64,000 nt of DNA from JAHEDH01 sp963753285 (GTDB lineage Bacteria; Actinomycetota; Acidimicrobiia; Spongiisociales; ZC4RG35), in assembly GCA_963753285.1 (NCBI GenBank), contig CAVWBT010000008.1, forward strand, positions 268,762 to 332,761, given 5' to 3'. How positions within the stretch are numbered: the stretch's first letter is position 1; each line of letters begins with the position of its first letter. A program made the position numbers and the translations under genes. The notes under the pieces were generated by a model, which did not search any database, was not told the origin of the DNA, and worked only from the letters and a program-made list of their open reading frames with translations. Positions 10,967 through 20,365 of this stretch are shown here, piece after piece.

Positions 10967-12255
10967 TCCCCAGCGGTGCGGAGCGGCGTACCGACTCCGA
11001 GCGCGAACCCGGCGTCGGTCGAGAGCGACCACGACACGAACACATCACCGTCGGATTGCACGATGTATCCCGGGCCTGGACCAGAAACCAGCACGAGCGC
11101 TGTGCTTCCGGCCGGCAACAGAACGGTATCGACCTCCACCCCGGCGACGAGCGATCGCAGTTCGACCGTCGCATCGAGCCCGTTGGGGTTGGCGAGTCGG
11201 AGCACCGCCCCTGCGCCACCGGAGCCCGGCACGACCCACGTCGAGGCCGCGAACGGAGCGCCCGGTGTTCCTGCGCGGATCGTCTCACCCTCCACCACCA
11301 CCGATGCGACCGTCTCACCGCTGGTCGTTACCTTCACCACATCGGTGCCCTCGGGCAAGCCTTCGACGTCGATCACCATCTGAGCATCGCTCGGGATGAT
11401 CCCACTCGCCACACCCTCGATCGGACCCGACTCCGTAAAGGCGTCGATCGTGAACTCGGTGTCCACACCGGTCGTGGCCAGGACGGTGACCGTCGGCAGT
11501 GTGCCCGTGTCCGGTAGCGGCAACAGCCACTCCGTGCCGGGACGGACGGCTTCCACGACCATCCGCTCGTTGGTGGAGCCCTGGACGCCGGCAGCGTGGA
11601 CCACCCCCCGCTCGGGGATGATTCGGATGGACAATCGGGATCTGAGCGGGAGGATCTGGGCCAGGTCGATCGAGACCACCGATCGAGAAGGCACGACGAC
11701 CGCTTCGAGTTCCGAGGCCGAGTCCACTCCTGCTTCGCTGATCGTCCTGACCTCAACGACCGCATCGTTTGCGTATGGGTTTGCCAGCACGAGGTCCAGG
11801 CTCTCGCCGGATGCGGTCGACAGGCCTGCGATAGCGGTCTCGCCCGCAACCGGTGGTGTACACGTGGCTGCCGCCAGTACCAGATCCGACGACGTGACGA
11901 CGGAGGCCGCAGCACCCTCCTCGGGGAGGTCGACCACCACGCCGATCGTCGAGGCTCCGACCGTTGCCCCGACGTCGAGGCTGGTGCCGCTCAACTCGCC
12001 GGCTTCTGTCCTGCTGTCGGCCAGAGAGACACCGCCCGACGAGAAGAGGAATCTGACCTCGCCGGGGAGACGCGTACCGACCAGGACCTCACTGCGAGCG
12101 TCGCGGCCGGTGACGATCGGACAGGCCACGGCGCTGGATGGCGCGCGATCCGGTCCGACGCCGAGCTCGGGTACTCGCGCCTCGGGCACCTGGGTCCACA
12201 CGGCTACGGAGAGAATCGCAACCAACACGGCGACCACACGCAGAACCGGGGTCAT
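10963..12255 (-). CDS. DUF5719 family secreted protein
   Basis: A 430-residue protein with an N-terminal hydrophobic signal/anchor (about 4-22), then an exported beta-rich region with repeated motifs of the type LVLANPYANDAVVEVRT and LRLANPNGLDATVELRS. This matches actinobacterial DUF5719 proteins, which are typically encoded beside a GT2 membrane protein near manB. Function unknown; repeated modules of about 100 residues suggest stacked beta-sandwiches. The ATG at 12255 overlaps the stop of the upstream GT gene (ATGA), so the three genes GT2, DUF5719 and thioredoxin-like form a coupled string. Confidence 0.8.
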   Translation of the reverse strand: MTPVLRVVAVLVAILSVAVWTQVPEARVPELGVGPDRAPSSAVACPIVTGRDARSEVLVGTRLPGEVRFLFSSGGVSLADSRTEAGELSGTSLDVGATVGASTIGVVVDLPEEGAAASVVTSSDLVLAAATCTPPVAGETAIAGLSTASGESLDLVLANPYANDAVVEVRTISEAGVDSASELEAVVVPSRSVVSIDLAQILPLRSRLSIRIIPERGVVHAAGVQGSTNERMVVEAVRPGTEWLLPLPDTGTLPTVTVLATTGVDTEFTIDAFTESGPIEGVASGIIPSDAQMVIDVEGLPEGTDVVKVTTSGETVASVVVEGETIRAGTPGAPFAASTWVVPGSGGAGAVLRLANPNGLDATVELRSLVAGVEVDTVLLPAGSTALVLVSGPGPGYIVQSDGDVFVSWSLSTDAGFALGVGTPLRTAGE

Positions 12256-14996
12256 CGGTCCGTCCGATCTCTCGACGCCACGGCCGCAACGAGCGCAACC
12301 AAGAAGACGGATCCGACTGCCATCGACAACGAGCGGCGGAGCGGCACGGGCTCGTAGGTGACCTCGCCGTCGATCGTCGAGACCCGGTTGGCCCAGTCGT
12401 CCTGTGCCCAGTCGGGACCGAAACGAACCGAGGCATTGTCGGCGATCCGTACCGTCCCCGCCGCCGCCGGCCCGGTCCCTCCCGCGAACGTGGCGTCCCA
12501 TGCTTCCGACGGTCCGCTCAGCCTCGGCACGAACGACTCGTTCCGGAAGACCCTGACACCGGGCGAGAGCGGAACCTCGGTGAGATCGAGTTGCGCCGAG
12601 AGCCGATCGGCGAACTCGACATCATCGACGACCATCACCCACTGGATCGCGAACGGGGCGAGCAGGCGGCCAGGTTCCAGCACATCGGCTCGATCGATCA
12701 CATCGAGCACTCCATCGAGGGCCCTGTCACCGAGCCGTGGAGGAGCCAGCCGTGCCTCGGCGGAGGTGAGCGCGTCGCCGGTGACGAGCCGATAGCCGTA
12801 GCCGTTCCCGATTCGTGAGTCGCCGGGAAGAGAATCAGGGAATCCGACGAGCAGCGTGCGAACGGACTCTGGATCGGCCGACAGCCCGCTCACGAACGCA
12901 AGCCGATCTGCCCAATCGTCCTCTCCCAAGCCCAGGCGACCCGCGCCGATCGCGGTGAGCGAAGCGGCCACGACGAACACAGCCGCACCTACTGCGACCC
13001 ACTGTACCGCCGACTCGAGGACCGAACGATCGAGATCGACGGCGAATGCAGCCGACACGATCGCACCCGATCCGAGCGCACCGAGAACGGCCGCACCCAC
13101 CGAGATGTCACCACCCACTGCGAACAGTCCGGCGCCGATCGCCAGAGCGACCATCGATGCCCCGACCGCAGCCATCCTCACCGCCGCACGGTTGCCACCG
13201 ATCGCCGTCAACACCACAGCGACAGCCAGTGCCGCGCCTTCCCACTGTCCGATGACGAGGTCGACTGACGGTCCCGACTCCGAGAACGCCGAGGTTCCGA
13301 CGCCTGCGAGATACGGAGCGAGTGCGAGGATGCCCAGATCGACGGCGAGGATCATCGTCAACAGGCTCGATGTGCCGACCCGGGCGCTGAAGGCACTGAC
13401 GATCACGACTCCCGCAGCCCCGAACAGGAGGGCAACCGGGGCATACGAGGCCAGGATGGTGGCGACGACGAAGATCGCTCCGAGGCGCCCCAAGCGTCCC
13501 CGCCAACCCGCCGGCCACGCCGCAATCGACAGATCCACGAACCATGGGATCGCACCGATCGCCACGAGACCCGCCCAGTCACCGGCATGACCGATCGCCA
13601 TTGCGAATGGGCCTGCGAGCATGACGGGGGCAGCGAGGTATCGGGATGGACCGTCGATGCCGAAACGCGCGAGCAACCTGCCAAGACCGATCGTGCCGGC
13701 GACGAGGGACACTGCGGTGATCAGTCCTGTCACACCCGGCCAGCCTCCGAACAGGCCTTGGACTGCGGCGGTCATCGCCACCGAAGGGTGCACCGGCTCG
13801 AGGCTGCCTAGGCCCGCCGGATTCCATGTGCCGGCATAGCTCGATAGGACTGCGGCCCAGTCCGCCTCGGGCGGAAGACTGAAGCGGGAAGCGGGGAGAG
13901 GGCCGAACAGCAAACCTCGTGCTGTCAACGCGAGGAGGGCAAGCGTGATGGCGACGACCACCGGTACCGCCCGTGACGACTCGGAGTCGAGCTCGGCCTC
14001 GGAAACCACGCCTGGCTCGGCATCGATGACCCAACCGAACCGTTCGCCGATTTCGGCTCCGAGGTCCCGGAGCAGCACAGACCCCGGCAGTTGGTAGCGA
14101 AACAATTCTTCGTCACCGACATGGCGGATCCTCCGCACCCGCGCCCGAGCGCGAAGGCTCGTGGGAAGCATCCAGACGTTCCAGACCACCGCGCGAGCGT
14201 GGTCGACGATGCGCCGCGGTTGGCGAAGGAAGATGCGAGCGCCGCCGTCCACGAGCCCGATGACGAGCGACACCGGGATCAGCCAGATCAGCGTCACGAG
14301 GCTGTAGACCTTGAGCATCGCCCGATAGCGACCGGCGCGTTCGCGCCAGGTCTCGACACCGTGACCGCACGCCCCCTGATGACGTACCTCGGACGACGGG
14401 ACGATCATCACCCGGCTACCGGCGAGCCGCGCACGTTGGGCCAGATCCTGGCCGGCGGCGCCCGGCGGAAGCGCCGGATCCAATCCGCCGAGTCCTCGGA
14501 GCAGATCTCGTCTGACCAGCGTCGAGACCCCTGAGATCGAGGCAACGTCGCGAACGACGTCGTACTGCTCCAGGTCGACCTCGTCGGGGTCGAGCCCCGA
14601 GTATGGCTCACCGAACACATCGGTGGCCGACCCCACCGACTCCAAGTGGACACCTGTCGCATCGATGATCTTCGACCCCACGAGGGACGCATGATTGCGA
14701 TCCATCTCGGCAACCAGGGCGCCCAGTGCGTCGGGCCGCGGTATCGCATCGGAGTGCACGATCCAGACCGCATCGATTGCCGAGTCCAACGCCTTCAGCA
14801 TGTCGTCGATCGAGCCGAATGTGGCGAGCCCGTCCTGGGTGTCGGACCCGATGACTGCGACGCTGTCGACCCCATACACTGACCGGCGCACGGCTTCGAC
14901 CGTGCCCGCGAGCTCGCCGCCCTCGACCTGGAGAACGGCGCATGCGACATGGGTGGAGTCCTCGACAGGACCGGTGGGTTCAGAGACGGACGTCAT
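12252..14996 (-). CDS. GT2 glycosyltransferase fused to a polytopic membrane domain
   Basis: A 914-residue protein. Residues about 10-260 form a GT-A domain of the WbbL-like type, with WIVHSDAIPRPDAL at the usual DxD place, RRDLLRGLGGLDPALPPG, and a GQDLAQRARLAG motif. After a first hydrophobic segment (LVTLIWLIPVSLVIGLV) and a loop come roughly ten more membrane helices and a C-terminal extracytoplasmic stretch ending in a final helix. I infer transfer of a sugar in cell-envelope synthesis. The ATG at 14996 has GGTGG five bases upstream; an ATG at 15008 is the alternative. It is divergent from cofD and coupled downstream to DUF5719. Confidence 0.82.
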   Translation of the reverse strand: MTSVSEPTGPVEDSTHVACAVLQVEGGELAGTVEAVRRSVYGVDSVAVIGSDTQDGLATFGSIDDMLKALDSAIDAVWIVHSDAIPRPDALGALVAEMDRNHASLVGSKIIDATGVHLESVGSATDVFGEPYSGLDPDEVDLEQYDVVRDVASISGVSTLVRRDLLRGLGGLDPALPPGAAGQDLAQRARLAGSRVMIVPSSEVRHQGACGHGVETWRERAGRYRAMLKVYSLVTLIWLIPVSLVIGLVDGGARIFLRQPRRIVDHARAVVWNVWMLPTSLRARARVRRIRHVGDEELFRYQLPGSVLLRDLGAEIGERFGWVIDAEPGVVSEAELDSESSRAVPVVVAITLALLALTARGLLFGPLPASRFSLPPEADWAAVLSSYAGTWNPAGLGSLEPVHPSVAMTAAVQGLFGGWPGVTGLITAVSLVAGTIGLGRLLARFGIDGPSRYLAAPVMLAGPFAMAIGHAGDWAGLVAIGAIPWFVDLSIAAWPAGWRGRLGRLGAIFVVATILASYAPVALLFGAAGVVIVSAFSARVGTSSLLTMILAVDLGILALAPYLAGVGTSAFSESGPSVDLVIGQWEGAALAVAVVLTAIGGNRAAVRMAAVGASMVALAIGAGLFAVGGDISVGAAVLGALGSGAIVSAAFAVDLDRSVLESAVQWVAVGAAVFVVAASLTAIGAGRLGLGEDDWADRLAFVSGLSADPESVRTLLVGFPDSLPGDSRIGNGYGYRLVTGDALTSAEARLAPPRLGDRALDGVLDVIDRADVLEPGRLLAPFAIQWVMVVDDVEFADRLSAQLDLTEVPLSPGVRVFRNESFVPRLSGPSEAWDATFAGGTGPAAAGTVRIADNASVRFGPDWAQDDWANRVSTIDGEVTYEPVPLRRSLSMAVGSVFLVALVAAVASRDRTDR

Positions 14997-15041
14997 CGAA
15001 GCCACCATTGTTACGGGACGAAACGCAGAGAGGCAATCTGG

Positions 15042-15946
15042 ATGAAGATCGTGACCCTCGCCGGCGGGGTGGGCGGCGCTCGGATGGCGCGTGGTTTCGC
15101 CGTGCTCGACACCGTCGAACTCACGGTGGTCGTCAATGTCGGCGACGACGACACGATCTATGGCGTCGAGCTGAGCCCCGACATCGACACGGTGGTGTAC
15201 ATGCTCGCCGGAGTCGAGGGCCAGTTCGGGTGGGGCAGAAGCGACGACACGTGGCAGGTGATGAGCGAGCTCGAACGCTTCGACATCGACACGAGTTTCC
15301 GGCTGGGGGATCAGGATCTCGCACTGAACTTGTTTCGCACTCACCTCCTGAGGAAGGGCATTCCGTTGAGTTCCATCACGCGCGCCCAGTGCTCTGCGTT
15401 CGACATCGCCACTCTGATCCTCCCAGCGACCGACGACCGCGTGCGCACCAAGGTCCAGGTCGCCGACGCGGGACCTGGATCGACTTCCAGACGTATTTCG
15501 TCACGCGGGGGCATCAGGATCGGATCGCGGCGATCTCGTACGACGGAATCGATGCCGCTTCACCGGCTCCCGGTGTGTTGGATGCGATCGAGCAAGCGGA
15601 CGCCGTCGTGATCGCTCCGTCGAACCCGCATCTCTCGATCCTCCCGATCCTGACGGTCCCCGGAGTCCGCGAAACCGTCGCCGGCAAGCGAGTCGTTGCC
15701 GTCAGTCCGTTCATCGGAGGGACGACGATCAAGGGCCCGGCGGCCGACGTCATGCGTGCCCTAGGCCACGCAGCCGATCCGACCGGCCTGGCCGAGATCT
15801 ACGGAGACGTTCTGACGCACCTCGTGGTCGATCCAGACGACGCCGTCGAGCTCGCCGGGATCGAGTGCCTCACGACTGACATCATGATCGGCACGTGGGA
15901 AGAGGCGGGTCGTCTGGCAGAGGAGATCACGAAGTGGCTGAGCTGA
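15042..15946 (+). pseudogene. cofD: 2-phospho-L-lactate transferase CofD, split by a one-base frameshift
   Basis: CofD (FbiA) transfers the phospholactyl or phosphoenolpyruvyl group to the deazaflavin Fo, the first committed step after Fo in F420 synthesis. The first frame, from ATG 15042 (GAGAGG upstream), has the family start KIVTLAGGVGGARMA, VNVGDDD and SPDIDTVVYMLAG, and runs normally to DDRVRTKVQVADAG at about 15470. The expected continuation TWIDFQTYFVTRGHQ through IGGTTIKGPAAD to the C-terminus lies one frame away, up to TGA 15946. One extra G in the GGG at 15470-15472 would restore a single 302-residue frame. Left as it is, frame one stops at 15611. The intact sequence on both sides points to a recent or artefactual indel. 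Confidence 0.9.
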
Positions 15947-16641
15947 CCATCTTTCCGATCGAGGGAATCGGTGAGATCCGACCAGGAATGGATGTTGCCG
16001 AAGCCATCGGCGATGCGATCACAGACGGTCCCAGAAGACTGCTCGATGGCGACGTCGTCGTGGTGACACACAAGATCGTGTCCAAGGCGGAGGGGCGGAT
16101 CGTCGAACTCGAAGACGACGGACCGGACAGCCATCGCCATCTCGTGGAGCAGGAGGCGAAATCGATCATCCGTCGTCGCGACCAACTGGTGATCGCAGAG
16201 ACCCATCACGGGTTCGTGTGTGCGAACGCCGGGGTCGACCGGTCGAATGCCGGGCCGGCCCGCGCGATCCTGCTTCCGATCGATCCGGACCGCTCGGCCA
16301 ACCGCATTCGGCTCCGACTGTCGGATCGCTTCGATGTCGAACTCGCAGTGATCGTGACGGACACGTTCGGACGTGCCTGGCGACGAGGGCTCACCGACGT
16401 TGCGATCGGGGTTGCCGGGATGGCGGCGATCGACGACCTTCGCGGCCAGGCTGACGACTTCGGAAAGACCTTGGAGGTCACCGAGATCGCAATCGCAGAC
16501 GAGATCGCAGCGGCGGCAGATCTCGTCATCGGGAAGAGCAGCAGGAACCCGGCAGCCGTAGTCCGTGGAGTCCCCTGGACACCAGCCACCAGCGGTGTCG
16601 CTCCCCTAGTCCGTCCGCCTCATGAGGATCTGTTCCGGTAG
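15934..16641 (+). CDS. cofE: Coenzyme F420-0:L-glutamate ligase
   Basis: CofE adds the gamma-linked glutamates to F420-0 using GTP and metal ions. The 235-residue protein is the single-domain type, without the nitroreductase-like C-terminal domain that mycobacterial FbiB carries. Landmarks are the early IEGIGEIRPG, the VVVTHKIVSKAEG segment, and DTFGRAWRRGLTDVAIGVAGM, a close variant of the family signature. The GTG at 15934 overlaps the end of cofD by 13 bases and is preceded by AGGAG about nine bases upstream, so cofD and cofE form an operon. The missing C-terminal domain means the final F420 reduction step must be encoded elsewhere if present. Confidence 0.93.
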   Translation: MAELTIFPIEGIGEIRPGMDVAEAIGDAITDGPRRLLDGDVVVVTHKIVSKAEGRIVELEDDGPDSHRHLVEQEAKSIIRRRDQLVIAETHHGFVCANAGVDRSNAGPARAILLPIDPDRSANRIRLRLSDRFDVELAVIVTDTFGRAWRRGLTDVAIGVAGMAAIDDLRGQADDFGKTLEVTEIAIADEIAAAADLVIGKSSRNPAAVVRGVPWTPATSGVAPLVRPPHEDLFR

Positions 16642-16647
16642 GCCGAC

Positions 16648-17922
16648 CTACGCCTTGGGGCGGCCGAGGCATTGGTAGCGGAGCCCGGCGTCGCGTACGG
16701 CCTGCGGATCGAGCAGGTTGCGGGCGTCGAACACGACATCGCCTTCCATCCGCTTGGCCACCTCGCCGAGGTCGACTCGGAGGAACTCGGGCCACTCGGT
16801 GGCGACGAGCAGCAGATCGGCACCGTCGACGACGTCGAGCGGCTCATCGGCAGTCTGGTAGCCATCGGCACGGGCTTCGGGGTCCCAGGCGACGATCATC
16901 GCCCCCAGGTTCGCGAGCGCGTCAGCCATTGCCAGGGCAGGTGAGGCGCGGGTGTCGTCGGTCCCGGCCTTGAATGCGATTCCCCACATCGCGATCCGCA
17001 CTCCCGACAGGTCGCCATCGAACAGCTCTCTGATCCGCTCGACGATCCGGCGTCGTTGCAGATCGTTGGTCGCAATGACGGATTCCAGCAGTGGGAAGTC
17101 GTAGCCGATGTCGCTCGCGATCGTGAGCAGCGCCGACGTGTCTTTCGGGAAACACGAACCTCCGTAGCCCGGCCCCGGCCGCATGAAATGCCCGCCGATT
17201 CGCCGGTCGAGCCCGACTGCGTGCAATACGTGCGTCACATCTGCGCCCACCTCTTCGGCAAGGTTCGAGATGGCATTGAAGAAGGTCAGGCGGGTGGCGA
17301 GGTAGGCGTTGGCGGCATACTTGGTGAGTTCGGCGGACACGGGGTCGGTGATGACCACCTGCGCATCGAGTCCGGCGTAGAGCCGTCGCAAAACCTCGGC
17401 GTCGGCGGCGAGGTCCGCACCGACGACGATGCGCTCCGCCTTGAGGAAGTCCTCGACGGCGGAACCCTCAGAGAGGAACTCGGGATTCGAAACGACCGAG
17501 GCAGCGCAGCCTGCATCGTCCAGGATCGATCGGAGCAAGGCGTTCGTACCTACCGGGACCGTCGATTTCACGACGAGGATGCTCGACGAGTCGAGCGCCG
17601 GCACCAGTTGGCGCACTGCCGCCTCCAGGATGCTCAGATCGGCTCGACCATCGCCATCCGGCGGGGTCGGAAGGGCCAGGAAGATGACGTCTGCACCGGC
17701 AACCGCCTCGTGGTTGTCCGAGTGGAGCGTGATGAGATCGTGGGACAACGCCCGAGTGAACAGCTCCTCGAGCCCGGGCTCGTAGATCGGCAGCTTGCCG
17801 TGGCTGAGCCGCTCGAGTCTCTTCGGGTCGGATTCCCCCACACGAACGGTGTGTCCGAGGTGAGCGAGTCCGGCAGACTGCACGAGACCGACGTAGCCGG
17901 CACCGATGACGGTGACTTTCAT
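16648..17922 (-). CDS. UDP-glucose 6-dehydrogenase family protein
   Basis: A 424-residue NAD-dependent nucleotide-sugar dehydrogenase that oxidises UDP-glucose (or a related UDP-sugar) to the uronic acid. It has the N-terminal Rossmann motif GAGYVGLV, the KSTVPVGT segment, the central SAELTKYAANAYLA helix, and catalytic Cys257 in YGGSCFPKD. The C-terminal domain contains FKAGTDDTRASPA. The length and all three domains are complete. The product would feed envelope glycans; it stands tail to tail with cofE and near an LCP ligase. Confidence 0.94.
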   Translation of the reverse strand: MKVTVIGAGYVGLVQSAGLAHLGHTVRVGESDPKRLERLSHGKLPIYEPGLEELFTRALSHDLITLHSDNHEAVAGADVIFLALPTPPDGDGRADLSILEAAVRQLVPALDSSSILVVKSTVPVGTNALLRSILDDAGCAASVVSNPEFLSEGSAVEDFLKAERIVVGADLAADAEVLRRLYAGLDAQVVITDPVSAELTKYAANAYLATRLTFFNAISNLAEEVGADVTHVLHAVGLDRRIGGHFMRPGPGYGGSCFPKDTSALLTIASDIGYDFPLLESVIATNDLQRRRIVERIRELFDGDLSGVRIAMWGIAFKAGTDDTRASPALAMADALANLGAMIVAWDPEARADGYQTADEPLDVVDGADLLLVATEWPEFLRVDLGEVAKRMEGDVVFDARNLLDPQAVRDAGLRYQCLGRPKA

Positions 17923-18032
17923 GATGTGATCCCCATTCGGAAGTGTCCCATACCCTGCTGAAGAGGGTACCGACGTTTCCGTATCGGCCCACGGGTCGCT
18001 GGACCTAAACGATTCGAGGGCTCATTCCGCTC

Positions 18033-19334
18033 CTACGCTCCGGCGGTGGTGTCATCGCTTCCGACGATGACGACTGCGCCGAGTTCCGGTCCGATCGTTC
18101 CGACCTCGACGACGCCGAATCCCAACTCTCCGGCGATGAGCTCACCAAACGCCACCGTATCGGGGCGAACCAGGATCATGGTCTTCGCAAAGTCCTTGCG
18201 ATCGGCATCACCGACCCCGGCGATCTCGAACCCGTCCTGTGTCAACCGATCTGCCATCGCTCCCGCGCTGCCCGAAACTCCGTTGCCGTTCAGGACGCGG
18301 ACACTGAGGCCCAAGGGATCGAACGACACCATCGGTTCGCCCGCTCGGAGCGCAGCGAGCATCTGAGCCGCCGCTGGATCGGAGGGAATCACCACGCTGG
18401 CCTCGCCCACCGTGGCGACATCACCGGGCAGCGTCGCCGCCTCGATCTCATTCGGCCGGACTTCGCGCATGGTGAACGCCAACTGGACCAGCGAAGCCTC
18501 GGCGAGGGTCGTATCCACCGTGAGGTATTGCGCGAACCCTCCCACCAAGTCACCCATCTCGACGATGGACGAGGGGCGGGCCAATCCCCGCAGGATGGCG
18601 AAGATCAGCTGCTGCTGACGTCGGGTCCGCCCGAAGTCGTTGGCATCCACCGACACCCAGGTACCTGATTGGAGCTCTTCGTATGACCGAGACCGGGCGA
18701 ATGCCAAGGCTTGATAGCCGTCGAGCACTTGGGGACCGGCGGCGACATCAAGACCCGACTTGCCATCGCGAGCCGGGAACGGGAAGTCGATCTCGACCCC
18801 CCCGAGATCGTCGACGATCGCCTGGAAACCGACGAAGTCGACTTCGACGTAGTGGTTGATGGGCACCCCGGTGAAGTCGGCGACGGTCTCGACCATCAGA
18901 GGAGCACCCCCGAATGCGAACGCCGAGTTGATCTTTCCCTTGCCACGCCCGGGGATGTCGACATAGGTGTCTCTGGGAATGCTCAGCATCTGCGCAGTCC
19001 CGTCGTCGGGAACGACGCGGAGCAGGATGATCACATCGGCGCGCTCTCCCCCCGAAGGCCCGAAGTTCTTGAGTGAATCGAGACCCTCCCGTGAGTCGGA
19101 GCCGATCAGAAGGAACGTGATCGGCTGAGAGCGGTCGGCGACGGTCGGTGTCAGCACCGGCACGACTTGGTCGTTGGTGGTCACGTTCTCGTCGAACTGG
19201 TTCTCGGTGCTGCGCAGCTGGAAGAACGCAAAGAGCGCTGCGAGGTTGAGCGCGACGAGCACGGCGAACACGCTTCGCTTGAGCCAGCGTCTCGGGCGCG
19301 GCGCGGGTGGGAGGGTTTCGGTTTCGGTGGTCAT
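18033..19334 (-). CDS. LytR-CpsA-Psr (LCP) family glycopolymer ligase
   Basis: LCP enzymes attach glycopolymers from undecaprenyl carriers to peptidoglycan at the outer face of the membrane. The 433-residue protein has a short basic cytoplasmic tail, one transmembrane helix (about 20-42), the LCP domain (about 75-260) with FLLIGSDSR, RADVIILLRV, SIPRDTYVDIPG, KINSAFAFGG and ALAFARSRSY, and a C-terminal LytR_C-type domain beginning LSVRVLNGNGVSG. The conserved Arg and Asp residues of the polyprenyl-phosphate site are present. In this window it is the obvious candidate for anchoring the CsaB-modified polymer to the wall, but that link is inference. Confidence 0.94.
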   Translation of the reverse strand: MTTETETLPPAPRPRRWLKRSVFAVLVALNLAALFAFFQLRSTENQFDENVTTNDQVVPVLTPTVADRSQPITFLLIGSDSREGLDSLKNFGPSGGERADVIILLRVVPDDGTAQMLSIPRDTYVDIPGRGKGKINSAFAFGGAPLMVETVADFTGVPINHYVEVDFVGFQAIVDDLGGVEIDFPFPARDGKSGLDVAAGPQVLDGYQALAFARSRSYEELQSGTWVSVDANDFGRTRRQQQLIFAILRGLARPSSIVEMGDLVGGFAQYLTVDTTLAEASLVQLAFTMREVRPNEIEAATLPGDVATVGEASVVIPSDPAAAQMLAALRAGEPMVSFDPLGLSVRVLNGNGVSGSAGAMADRLTQDGFEIAGVGDADRKDFAKTMILVRPDTVAFGELIAGELGFGVVEVGTIGPELGAVVIVGSDDTTAGA

Positions 19335-19469
19335 GCAGGGATACCCAGAGAAAGGATCGGTGTCCGAGTAGGGACGTTCTCAAGGGTACCAGAGTTCCAG
19401 CGGTCGGCATCGCGGAGCACAGTCGTCTGTCGCTATCGTCCTACGCGCTCGAACGAGGAACTGGAGAAC

Positions 19470-20219
19470 ATGGCGACGCTCCCGCACGAAGGCACGCACT
19501 CGGTGATGTACGGCAACCTCACCGTGTCTGTCGGCAGTGGCTACCGCGGTGGCTACCTCGCCCGACCCGACCAGGCCGGACGCTGGCCGGTGGTCTTCTT
19601 GGTCCACGATCTCGACGGTCTCGGTGCCCACGAGAAGTACGTTGCTCGCCGCCTGGCTCGAAAGGGACTGGCCGTCGTCTGTGTCGAGCTGTATGCCGAG
19701 AAACCGGAGTCGGCCGACGCCGGACTCCGGGCGTACAACTCGATGACCGATGGCCAGGCACTCAGGGTTCTCGACGAGGCGCACGAGTACCTGTCGAGCC
19801 ACGACATCGAATGGGCACACACCGACCGGGTCGGCATGCTCGGTCTCGACGTAGGCGGTCGGTTTGCGCTGATCACCGCCGCCCATCGTCCCTGGGTCGG
19901 AGCCTCCGCAGTCGCCTACACCCCGTTGACCGGTGACGAACAACGCGATTTCCCGGTCGCCGACATGCTCGGTCACCTTGCCACTCCGGTGCTCGGGCTG
20001 TACGGCACCGACGACGAGCTGATCGATGCCGCCAATGTCGATGAGGCGCAGGCCAGGAATCCTGCCGGTCAGTGGCTGCTGTATCAAGGCGTGGGACATG
20101 GCTTCCTCGACGAGGTCGGCCCGGGGTTCGATTCCGCCTCGTTCGAAGACGCCATCGTGCGCCTGTCCGATTTCTTCACCCGCAACCTGCCAGCCGCAGA
20201 GATCATCGACCTGGGCTGA
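19470..20219 (+). CDS. Dienelactone hydrolase-like alpha/beta hydrolase with Asp at the nucleophile elbow
   Basis: A 249-residue soluble alpha/beta hydrolase. The fold landmarks are WPVVFLVHDLDGL, the nucleophile elbow VGMLGLDVGG, the acid loop LYGTDDELID and the final GVGHGF with His210. Dienelactone hydrolases normally have Cys (GxCxGG), and most hydrolases have Ser, at the elbow; here the residue is Asp127, as in haloalkane dehalogenases and epoxide hydrolases. The acid candidates are Asp181/Asp182. The substrate is unknown. The ATG at 19470 follows GGAG closely; an in-frame frame extends upstream but lacks coding character. It stands alone between LCP and birA, both on the other strand. 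Confidence 0.8.
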   Translation: MATLPHEGTHSVMYGNLTVSVGSGYRGGYLARPDQAGRWPVVFLVHDLDGLGAHEKYVARRLARKGLAVVCVELYAEKPESADAGLRAYNSMTDGQALRVLDEAHEYLSSHDIEWAHTDRVGMLGLDVGGRFALITAAHRPWVGASAVAYTPLTGDEQRDFPVADMLGHLATPVLGLYGTDDELIDAANVDEAQARNPAGQWLLYQGVGHGFLDEVGPGFDSASFEDAIVRLSDFFTRNLPAAEIIDLG

Positions 20220-20365
20220 GGTCGGCCTGGCGGCCTCCCTCCTTGCGCAATGCGCCATGCGCTTCACGGGGCCGCTATCAAAGTCTCCCTGAAGGACGAC
20301 GAAGGTCGAACGACTGCCATCGTGTTCGAGGACGAGAGGAAAGCGCATACCGCACAGCGCACACC

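Noticed and set aside
15895..15933. Longer start for cofE
   Set aside because: The extra residues are read from the end of cofD in another frame; the GTG at 15934 has a good ribosome binding site and matches the family start.
15042..15946. Programmed ribosomal frameshift in cofD
   Set aside because: No slippery heptamer or downstream structure is evident, and CofD needs no such regulation in known organisms; an indel is simpler.
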